From contig CAUHQV010000015.1 of the NCBI GenBank assembly GCA_959608625.1, positions 1 to 54,442 on the forward strand: a stretch of DNA of 54,442 bases, given 5' to 3'. The notes under the pieces were generated by a model. That model had not been told where the DNA came from. It saw only the letters and a list, made by a program, of their open reading frames with translations, and searched no databases. Position 1 is the first letter of the stretch; every line of letters begins with the position of its first letter. The position numbers and the translations under genes are program-made. Of the stretch, positions 25,309 to 32,129 are shown one piece after another. Source of the stretch: an uncultured Flavobacteriales bacterium (GTDB lineage: Bacteria > Bacteroidota > Bacteroidia > Flavobacteriales > UBA1820).

Positions 25309-25875
25309 TCAGCGGACCGTAAAAGGGAAATGCCGGATCAGATAGGGGATCATCACTCCGATAGCGATCGACGAAACGACCAGGACGAAATCCCGGCGGT
25401 TCACCCCGAAGAACAAAGCCAGGGACGACAGGCATAATATGACGAAGGCCAGTACCAGAACTCCGACGGCAAATCCGAGGCAGAAAGCCACCAGGGGGAT
25501 GGCTTCCGAATAGCCGGCACCCAGGGACAGGCCGTGCGTCAGGCCGAACAGGATGGCCATCGCATAGCCCGTTTTTTCCAGTACGGCGGAGGGCTTGGCC
25601 CCGGCGCCGAAGATATTGAAAACAGCCAGCCCCGTTACCAGTACGGGGAATATGAAAGCGGCCATTTGCGGGCGCACGTAGAATACGTCCGCTGCCGAAA
25701 GGCCCATTCCTGTCAGGTTGGCGACGAAAAGGAGCAGGATTACCAGGAGCTCCGACCGGTAATCCGACAGGGTACGCACGATAAAGAGCACCAGCAGGAA
25801 CAGGGGGAGGGAAAGCTGGTTCCAGTCGGCTACATGCCAGGCCCCTGTGGAAAAATAGCTGGAAAAGAGGTCCAT
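25309..25875 (-). CDS. HupE/UreJ-like polytopic membrane protein
   Basis: A 188-residue membrane protein with about six or seven transmembrane segments. The overall pattern and the motif AILFGLTHGLSLGAG match the HupE/UreJ_2 family, whose better-known members move nickel or cobalt for hydrogenase and urease. In typical members the N-terminal helix carries closely spaced His and Asp (as I recall, HxxD...DH). Here only W-H-V-A-D-W-N remains and the later residues are Leu/Ser. No hydrogenase or urease gene is in the window. It may be a divergent member with no metal role. dCMP deaminase follows. Confidence 0.78.
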   Translation of the reverse strand: MDLFSSYFSTGAWHVADWNQLSLPLFLLVLFIVRTLSDYRSELLVILLLFVANLTGMGLSAADVFYVRPQMAAFIFPVLVTGLAVFNIFGAGAKPSAVLEKTGYAMAILFGLTHGLSLGAGYSEAIPLVAFCLGFAVGVLVLAFVILCLSSLALFFGVNRRDFVLVVSSIAIGVMIPYLIRHFPFTVR

Positions 25876-25973
25876 TTTCTTTTTCGGGAAGTTTGTTTTT
25901 TACTGGGACGAAGATAGGGCAAACGTGCGGATTAGCCAATATTTACCCTGGATTTAATTTTCCGCCTTGGGCA

Positions 25974-26021
25974 TAAAAAAACGAACCGCACTCCCGGATT
26001 TGTCCGGGTTGGTGCGGTTCG
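25974..26021 (-). terminator. Intrinsic terminator after the antiporter gene
   Basis: Arms starting GAACCGCAC and ending GTGCGGTTC (25982-26021, with an inner CCCGGA/TCCGGG pair and a small bulge) are followed on the minus strand by a run of seven T (25974-25980). It ends the arginine decarboxylase-antiporter operon. Confidence 0.85.
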
Positions 26022-26048
26022 CATGAGTATGATGCGTAAAAAGTTCTT

Positions 26049-27482
26049 TTACAATCCTGCTTTTCCGGTGGCCAGCAGTATAGCCGCCACCACGGAGCAG
26101 ACCGCGATAGCTATTGCCAGCCAGAGTTCGCCTTTAGTGAATGCTTTCTCCCCAGGTGCCATATTCTGTTTGCGGGCCACGATGTAAAAATAGAGGCCGG
26201 CCAGGTAGAAAATGGACGTGATGAGCAATAACAGCAGGCCTCCCGCATAGATCAGCCACAAACAAAAGACGGAGGACAGCAGGCCGACAAGCCGGTATCC
26301 CATGATCGTATTTTTGTTGGTGGTGTTCAGCTCGCCTTTCATAAACGTGGCTTTCAGCATGTAAAGCCCGCAGAAAAAGTAAGCCGGAAGGATCATGACT
26401 CCGGTGATGTCGATAGCCGCGTCGTATACCGATTTGGCCATAGCCACCATGATCATGAATACCTGCATGATAACGCTGGATATCAGCAGTGCGTAGATAG
26501 GGGTTTCCTGTTTGTTCTCCTTCAGGAAGGACTTCGGCAGGATCTTCACCTGTGCGGCGGTATAAGGTACCTGGGCGCAGAGAAGGGTCCATGCGATCCA
26601 TCCTCCGAGCACCGACACGATCACGCTGAGCACCACGAAGGTATAAGCCCAGTCGCCTACCGCGGCCTTCAGGACGTATGCCACCGAGGGGTCGTCCAGT
26701 TTAGCCAGTTCTGGCTGGTGCATGATACCGTACGAAAGGATGCTTATCAGGGCGTAAAGCACGAGTGCCAGCAGGAATCCGATGATCCCGGCCTTGCCCA
26801 CATCCCGGCTGTTCTTCGCGCGGGCGGACATCACTACGGCGCCCTCCACACCGATGAAACACCATAGGGTGACGAGCATCGTGCTCTTGATCTGTGTCCC
26901 CAGCGATCCCAGGGACGGGGTATTACCCCAAAAATCCCACGATAGGGCGCCTACTTTGAAGTAGACGAAAAGGATCACTACGATCAGGATCAGGGACGCG
27001 AACTTCACGATGGTTACTGCCGTATTCATCGCGGCGGCGGCTTTTACGCCCATGGCTACGATAAAATACATCGCCCAGATGAAGAACGATCCGAATACGA
27101 CCGTCTGCCATCCGTGGTGCAATAGTACGGGGAAGAACTCGCCGAAAGAGTCGTTCAGCATCACGGCAAAGGCCACGTTACCCATGGCCGCCGAGAGCCA
27201 GTACCCCCAAGCGATGTTGAATCCCACGTAACTACCGAATCCCTCCTTGGCGTACTGGTAAATACCTGCGTTCAGGTCGGGCCGGGCATCGGACAGCATT
27301 TTGAAGGTCATTACCAGGAACAGTACTCCTACGGCGGCGATTCCCCACGAGATAAGGGTGGCCCCGAGCCCCGCCCCCTGCGCCATATTCTGGGAGATAT
27401 TGAAGATACCTCCTCCGATTATGGAGCCGAAGACAATGGCTATCAGGCCACCCAGTCCTAGTTTTTTCGAGGCGGATGCCAT
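26049..27482 (-). CDS. Basic amino acid antiporter (APC family; arginine/agmatine or arginine/ornithine type)
   Basis: A 477-residue inner-membrane APC-superfamily transporter with about 12-13 transmembrane helices. The unwound helix-1 motif GSIIGGGIFNISQNMA and ARPDLNAGIYQYAKEGFG in the helix 2-3 region are characteristic of the ArcD/AaxC-type basic amino acid antiporters. It begins 7 bases after the stop of a pyruvoyl-dependent arginine decarboxylase. With that partner the likely exchange is external arginine for internal agmatine, but the sequence alone cannot separate agmatine from ornithine as counter-substrate. Confidence 0.9.
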   Translation of the reverse strand: MASASKKLGLGGLIAIVFGSIIGGGIFNISQNMAQGAGLGATLISWGIAAVGVLFLVMTFKMLSDARPDLNAGIYQYAKEGFGSYVGFNIAWGYWLSAAMGNVAFAVMLNDSFGEFFPVLLHHGWQTVVFGSFFIWAMYFIVAMGVKAAAAMNTAVTIVKFASLILIVVILFVYFKVGALSWDFWGNTPSLGSLGTQIKSTMLVTLWCFIGVEGAVVMSARAKNSRDVGKAGIIGFLLALVLYALISILSYGIMHQPELAKLDDPSVAYVLKAAVGDWAYTFVVLSVIVSVLGGWIAWTLLCAQVPYTAAQVKILPKSFLKENKQETPIYALLISSVIMQVFMIMVAMAKSVYDAAIDITGVMILPAYFFCGLYMLKATFMKGELNTTNKNTIMGYRLVGLLSSVFCLWLIYAGGLLLLLITSIFYLAGLYFYIVARKQNMAPGEKAFTKGELWLAIAIAVCSVVAAILLATGKAGL

Positions 27483-27489
27483 GGCTTAC

Positions 27490-28119
27490 TTATTTAGCTA
27501 GCGGTGCGTATCCGAAGTTCAGGAAGCCGATGGCCGTCAGGCAGTATCCGAATGGATTGTCGGCCGACAGGTTGATGAAGTCGTGGAACAGTTCTTTCTC
27601 TCCGTCCTGTTCCATGCCGCGCATCGACAGTTCGTGGTTCAGGGATTTGGTCAGCCACAGCTGAGCTTCGGCAGCAGCGATAGCGTCGTCGATCTTGGAA
27701 TCGTAGAACTGCACATATTCGGCTGCGAAACCGCCGACGAATTTGCCGTTCTTTTTAGCCCATACCAGACCGATACCGGTAGCGATAGCTTTGTGTTCGG
27801 AGTAGTTGGCTCCGTGTCCGGCCATGATCACTTCCAGCACGGCACCGTGATGGAACTGGTCTTTTACGTCGGGACGGTAAGGCAGGTAAGGGAATTTGGC
27901 GTTCACTTCCGGAGTGATCGATACCAGGTTGCCGCGCAGTTCGGGAGGCAATACCGAAGTATAGGGTATCACGTTGAAGTTTTCTATGCCGGCCTGGTTC
28001 AGTGCCAGGTCATAAGCGAAAGTTTCGTACGGCTGTGGCGGTATGCCATCGTTAAAAGCTCCGGTTCCTCCAGTTACGAATCCGAAAATCGGATAGCGGG
28101 TTCCTCTTAATTCGTCCAT
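27490..28119 (-). CDS. Pyruvoyl-dependent arginine decarboxylase
   Basis: A 209-residue decarboxylase that makes agmatine from arginine and consumes a proton. The proenzyme cleaves itself to create a pyruvoyl group from a serine. The expected site is T54-S55 in NVIPYTSVLPPEL, and a Thr-Ser pair at this position is as reported for chlamydial AaxB, where archaeal enzymes have Ser-Ser. Other family signatures are the early FGFVTGGTGAFND and the later GAVLEVIMAGHGANYSEHKAIATGIG, which supplies the catalytic glutamate region. It is cytoplasmic, and the antiporter gene follows after 7 bases. There is a long untranslated leader. Confidence 0.92.
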   Translation of the reverse strand: MDELRGTRYPIFGFVTGGTGAFNDGIPPQPYETFAYDLALNQAGIENFNVIPYTSVLPPELRGNLVSITPEVNAKFPYLPYRPDVKDQFHHGAVLEVIMAGHGANYSEHKAIATGIGLVWAKKNGKFVGGFAAEYVQFYDSKIDDAIAAAEAQLWLTKSLNHELSMRGMEQDGEKELFHDFINLSADNPFGYCLTAIGFLNFGYAPLAK

Positions 28120-28595
28120 GATTTTAATTTTTTTAGTTAATGTTTAAGGTTTTAATGTATGATAAGTGCCACATTTTGTGGCCTTTTTCCAATATTTCTC
28201 CGGATATTGACAGGTGCCGTGCGCGAAGGTGACAATTCCTGCCTACAGCGATCGAATTGCTGTATCGGCGGGATTACCGTGGCCTCAGAACAGGCGCGGG
28301 ACATCCGGGTTTTTGCGAGAAGAAAGGGTACTTTGATTTAGATTGAGAAGATGGCCCCCTTTTTGCTGGGGAAGGCTTCTGGTTTTAGGTGGGTTAGTAC
28401 CAATCGTTCATGATCGCAACACAAATATAACGATTTTTTCCGGCAGGCAATAGGAAGACTGGAAAATTAAGTCTTTCTTAACTTTCGTAAACCAAAATAC
28501 TGCAAAAAATTCTTATGTCCAGAGGAAAGTTATTTTAACAGAACCGAAAAAATTAGCATCCTGAAAGTACTCAAGGTGCGAAAATGGGATTGGTG
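28120..28595 (-). promoter_or_regulatory. Long leader and promoter region of the arginine decarboxylase operon
   Basis: This is 476 bases without a gene. A -7 match TATATTTG lies at 28422-28429 on the minus strand, with only ATTG at 28448-28451 as -33. If this is the promoter, the mRNA leader is about 295 bases. It can form several hairpins: GCCACA/TGTGGC (28168-28182), TACAGC/GCTGTA (28244-28264) and CCCC/GGGG around 28353-28369. A 5-codon reading frame (MNDWY) sits at 28394-28411 near the predicted start. None of the hairpins has a T-run on the minus strand. A leader regulatory element is possible but unproven. Confidence 0.5.
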
Positions 28596-30554
28596 TCAAT
28601 CCTCGACGGGTGGTTCGGTCGGGTGGGTGAAAACGAAGCGGGCGCCTCCCGTATAGGAAGAATCGACCCAGATATTTCCTCCGAATTTCAAGACGATCTG
28701 TTTGCAGATGGATAGTCCCAGGCCTGTCCCCTGTTTGAATTCGTTGAGCTTTTCGAACCGGTCGAACACTTTGTCCTGCATTTGGGGCGGTATGCCGCAT
28801 CCTGTATCCGTCACGCTGAACTGTACGAGATTTTTGCCGGGTAACACTTCGTAGGCTACGGTAATGGCGCCGCGTTCGGTAAATTTGCCGGCGTTGGTCA
28901 TCAGGTTGATCAGCACTTGGGACAGTCGCTGGGAATCGGTTTTCAGCATATAAGGCTCGTCGGATGCTTTGAAAATACATTCCACTCCTTCTTTGCGGAT
29001 ATAGCCCGTAGTCTGTATTACCTGTTGGCAAAGGGCCGCAATGTCCTCTTCCGAATAACTGAACTTCATTTTGCCCGTCTCCAGCTTTGAAATATCGAGG
29101 ATGTCGTTGATCAGCGTAAGGAGCATGTTGGAATTTTTGTCGATGATCGAGTTGTATTCCGCCCTTTCCTCGGGGGCCAGTTCATCGTCTCCCAACAGGG
29201 CGGAGAACCCGACGATGGCATTCAGGGGTGTGCGGATCTCGTGGCTCATGTTGGCCAGGAATGCGGACTTGAGATTGTCGGATTCCTCCGCTTTTTCTTT
29301 GGCTATGATGAGTTCCTGTTCCCGGTGTTCCAAAGCTGTTTTTAACCGGTTGCTTCTCCGGTAGAAGTAAATGAGGATGCTCAGGAAAAGCAACAGGACG
29401 ATCAGGGCGGCGATTGTCGCCGTGATCACATTTTCATAGGTACGCAGTTTAGCCTCCGTACTGTCTTCGATGGTGCTGTTTTTAGGAAGCTTGTACTCGT
29501 CGATCCCGAATTCATTCATTTTCCGGCGGTCGAAACGGTACTGGCTTCCCATTTCGGCGAAGTGTACCTTGTCCTCTCCTCCTTGATAATGTTCGGCTAT
29601 TTGCCGCACGATATCCGCTGCCCCGTTGTCATAGCTGGGGACGTAGCCCCCGATGGCGATGCTCCCGATGCCGGAGCCGGAAAGGGAAAAAACAGGCAGG
29701 GACGGGTTGCTGGCGATGAGTTGGTTGATCGCTCCGTAAAGCATGTATTGACCTTCTTCCCCTACGCGCCAAGTGCCTATCAGCAAGGCGGAATTCGAAG
29801 GCAGGTCGCCGATCTGCTGGACAGCCTTTTCCTCACCTTGGCGCCCGTCGATCAGGATGAGGTTGATATCCGGGTATTTTTCCATTTCCTCCTTTACGTA
29901 GGCCTGCAAAGAAATGCCTCCGTACGTGTTGTCCGACACGAAAGCGATGTTTTTCAAAGAAGGATAAAGGGAAAGAATAAGATCTATGTTTTTCGGGACA
30001 TCGTAATGGTTCAGGGTGCCCCCTCCATGTCCCCGCTCTTCGGCCAAGGCTCTCATATCGATCGATCGGGGGTTCCATCGATAGTCCAGCAAGGAATCTC
30101 CACTAGGGATCAGAACCCCGTTCTCACTGGCGAAACAACCGAAAAACGGGACGCTGTCCGGAATATCCTTCAGGGAAAGGAAGGTGGCCCAAGCCTCCTG
30201 GCCGAGCAGTACGATGGCTTTCAGGCGCTCTTTGTCATAACGCTGCAGTATGTCCCGGAGCTTGTCGTGCCACAGGGGGCCTTCCGAAACGTCCCGGCAT
30301 CCCATATCTTCGATGACGATCCCGTAAGGGAGTTTTTCGCGGGTCGCTTCTTTTTCGAATTCATTGATGAAACTGGACATCCTTTTGGTGTCCGGATTGT
30401 AAGAGGCAATAATAAGTATTTTGTCCTGTGTCGAACCGGATGGCTTTTCCTGGGCGCACAGCGGCGCAAAAGCGGAGAGAAGCAAAGCCGCAGAGAGCAC
30501 TATGGGCAGACATAGTTTGCGAAAAAATCCTTTAAAATATTGAAAGGTACACAT
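28596..30554 (-). CDS. Sensor histidine kinase with periplasmic binding-protein-like sensor domain
   Basis: A 652-residue membrane kinase. A signal-type helix at about 14-35 is followed by a periplasmic domain of about 330 residues (ILIIASYNPDTKRMSSFINEFEKEA; AIVLLGQEAW; SVPFFGCFASENG) that resembles ABC substrate-binding proteins of the ABC_sub_bind type. A transmembrane helix lies near 375-400, then a coiled linker, the HisKA domain with H438 in NMSHEIRTPLNAIVGFSALL and a HATPase_c domain with N-box LINLMTNAGKFTE, DTGCGIPPQ and GTGLGLSICKQIV. It ends after the ATPase domain, so there is no receiver and no cognate regulator is adjacent. Ligand unknown. The start at 30554 is chosen for the signal helix. 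Confidence 0.9.
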   Translation of the reverse strand: MCTFQYFKGFFRKLCLPIVLSAALLLSAFAPLCAQEKPSGSTQDKILIIASYNPDTKRMSSFINEFEKEATREKLPYGIVIEDMGCRDVSEGPLWHDKLRDILQRYDKERLKAIVLLGQEAWATFLSLKDIPDSVPFFGCFASENGVLIPSGDSLLDYRWNPRSIDMRALAEERGHGGGTLNHYDVPKNIDLILSLYPSLKNIAFVSDNTYGGISLQAYVKEEMEKYPDINLILIDGRQGEEKAVQQIGDLPSNSALLIGTWRVGEEGQYMLYGAINQLIASNPSLPVFSLSGSGIGSIAIGGYVPSYDNGAADIVRQIAEHYQGGEDKVHFAEMGSQYRFDRRKMNEFGIDEYKLPKNSTIEDSTEAKLRTYENVITATIAALIVLLLFLSILIYFYRRSNRLKTALEHREQELIIAKEKAEESDNLKSAFLANMSHEIRTPLNAIVGFSALLGDDELAPEERAEYNSIIDKNSNMLLTLINDILDISKLETGKMKFSYSEEDIAALCQQVIQTTGYIRKEGVECIFKASDEPYMLKTDSQRLSQVLINLMTNAGKFTERGAITVAYEVLPGKNLVQFSVTDTGCGIPPQMQDKVFDRFEKLNEFKQGTGLGLSICKQIVLKFGGNIWVDSSYTGGARFVFTHPTEPPVED

Positions 30555-30944
30555 ATTGGCTAAATTTTTTCCGGTCGTCGCCCTCCGAAAGAAATATCGG
30601 AGGAACCCATGCGGACGCGACAATTGAATTGTCGCAAAGATATGAATTCTACGGACAAACAAAGGGAAAACCTCTTTTTTTTGTAATCGGCGCAAGTAAT
30701 CCTTAAAGGACTAATTTGCCGTCATATTTAGCTTTTGGCTTGTGTTTTTTTCGGAATATTACCCTTTGTTCCAATCGTTTTTTTTCCGGAAAAAGGCAGG
30801 GTGGGAATGCTGTTTCTTAAAAAATCAGGGAATTTTAACCATTATTTAGGTCTGTGCCGGGGAAGTTTGGCCGATAGGGCGTATTTCGGTTCGTATTTTT
30901 TTGTAATTTTGCTCGTTGGAATATCCCCTAGCAATTAGAAAGAA
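30555..30944. promoter_or_regulatory. Divergent promoter region, kinase (-) and lipoprotein (+)
   Basis: This is 390 bases without a gene. For the kinase, TATCTTTG (30635-30642, minus) with TTTG at 30660-30663 gives a 17-base spacing. For the lipoprotein, TAATTTTG (30904-30911, plus) lies with TTTC rather than TTTG upstream. Between them the DNA is AT-rich (30660-30840) with no open frame or clear repeat. Confidence 0.45.
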
Positions 30945-30956
30945 ATGCGCTTTACA

Positions 30957-31982
30957 ATGAGAAATACAGGAATCAGGAGTTCTTTATGCGTTCTGGCCGT
31001 TTGCGCGGTGTTCTGCTCGTGCGATAATACAAAGATGGCCAAAAACTCGGAATCGGAGCTTCTGACATTCAAAATAGAAGAATATCCCGATGTCGATATC
31101 GACATGAACCAAACGGTTATCACGATCAAGATGCCGCTGGAAGTGGCCGATTTGAATATGACTCCCATATATACGATTTCCCAGGGAGCCGTGGCATCCC
31201 CTGTTTCAGGGGAGAAACGGGATTTCGGTTTTACGGCCGGTATCCGGGTCACTTCGGAGGATAACCTGTATTTTACCCTTTATCAGGTCAGCGTGGTATA
31301 TCCCGGCTCCAAAGTGGATTTCAAGTCGATAGCCCTGCCGGCTCAAAGCGAAAAATACGGACAGAATTTCACGCTTGAATATGCCGGTTTCCCCAGCGCG
31401 ACGGCCGGCACCGGGCTGATCAAATGGACTGGCGCCGCAGCGAGCAGCCGCAGCGGGGCCAATATCGAAAATCCGGCTGATATACCCTCGTTGCAATTCT
31501 ATCCCGGAAAGGATTCCGGTTTGGGCAATACAATGCTCCTGCGTACCGGATATGGTGTGGAAAACGCGGCCGAGATCACATTCAGCCGCCCGGTAAATCC
31601 GGATACGCTCACGATCGTTCCTTCAGCGCTCACCCTTTACTGCATGAAAAACCAGTATACCAACGATGCCGGACAGACGGTAGAGCCCATGAACGCTGCC
31701 GACGGGGACTACATGACCCTGGTGATAGAGGGGTACGACGGAGAGGATACTTTTGTCAGTTCGACGGAAGTGCCGATTGCCAATTACACTTTCCCCGACC
31801 CCGAGAGGCATTATATCAACGGGAACTGGCAGACCATCAAGCTCAAACCGCTTCGCATGAAGGATTTGAAAAAACTTAAACTATACGTCAAAGGCGCGCG
31901 ACAGGAGTTTTATCCCATATTCGCCATTGACAAGCTGACATACCAGGTTCAACCTGAACTCACCCCTTCCGATGACGATTGA
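30957..31982 (+). CDS. Surface lipoprotein with Ig/PKD-like N-terminal domain
   Basis: A protein of 341 residues from this ATG (345 from the ATG at 30945). It has a lipoprotein signal with C22 after VFCS. Residues about 35-115 form a beta-sandwich pattern seen in Bacteroidetes DUF5018/PKD-like domains: ITIKMPLEVADLNMTPIYTISQGAVASPVSG, then DFGFTAGIRVTSEDN and YQVSVVYPG. The second half (about 125-341) is beta-rich, with TGYGVENAAEITFSRPVNPDTL and NGNWQTIKLKPLRM. It could bind or coat glycans, as PCMD-type neighbours do, but no catalytic motif is seen. It is probably a single transcript. Confidence 0.75.
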   Translation: MRNTGIRSSLCVLAVCAVFCSCDNTKMAKNSESELLTFKIEEYPDVDIDMNQTVITIKMPLEVADLNMTPIYTISQGAVASPVSGEKRDFGFTAGIRVTSEDNLYFTLYQVSVVYPGSKVDFKSIALPAQSEKYGQNFTLEYAGFPSATAGTGLIKWTGAAASSRSGANIENPADIPSLQFYPGKDSGLGNTMLLRTGYGVENAAEITFSRPVNPDTLTIVPSALTLYCMKNQYTNDAGQTVEPMNAADGDYMTLVIEGYDGEDTFVSSTEVPIANYTFPDPERHYINGNWQTIKLKPLRMKDLKKLKLYVKGARQEFYPIFAIDKLTYQVQPELTPSDDD

Positions 31983-32074
31983 TTGACTCATCGCAGTGCG
32001 GCCACGGCCGCGAATCGGGAAAGAGACAGGGGCGGGACTGACAATAACGCCTTTGTCTTTTTTTATCCAATTTT

Positions 32075-32125
32075 ATGAACCAAACGACAAAAGAAGAGAA
32101 GGCCGGTCGTCCGGCCCACGAATAA
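32075..32125 (+). CDS. 16-codon upstream reading frame before clpC
   Basis: ATG at 32075 opens a frame MNQTTKEEKAGRPAHE that stops 4 bases before the clpC start codon. The frame contains a GGCCGG/CCGGCC hairpin. No independent evidence of translation exists, and it may be chance. Confidence 0.2.
   Translation: MNQTTKEEKAGRPAHE
32101..32116 (+). promoter_or_regulatory. GC-rich hairpin just upstream of the clpC start
   Basis: A perfect 6-bp stem GGCCGG/CCGGCC with a TCGT loop ends 13 bases before the clpC ATG. In the mRNA it would occupy the ribosome-standby region and could tune translation, but this is inferred from position only. No clpC promoter box was found in 31983-32129. Confidence 0.35.
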
Positions 32126-32129
32126 GAAC

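Noticed and set aside
28168..28190. Terminator-like hairpin with T-run on the plus strand
   Set aside because: No plus-strand gene or transcript is evident upstream, so the hairpin cannot terminate a known gene in that direction.
28394..28411. Five-codon frame MNDWY in the arginine decarboxylase leader
   Set aside because: It would start within a few bases of the predicted transcript end, has no supporting signal and is short enough to occur by chance. It is kept only as a note under the leader.
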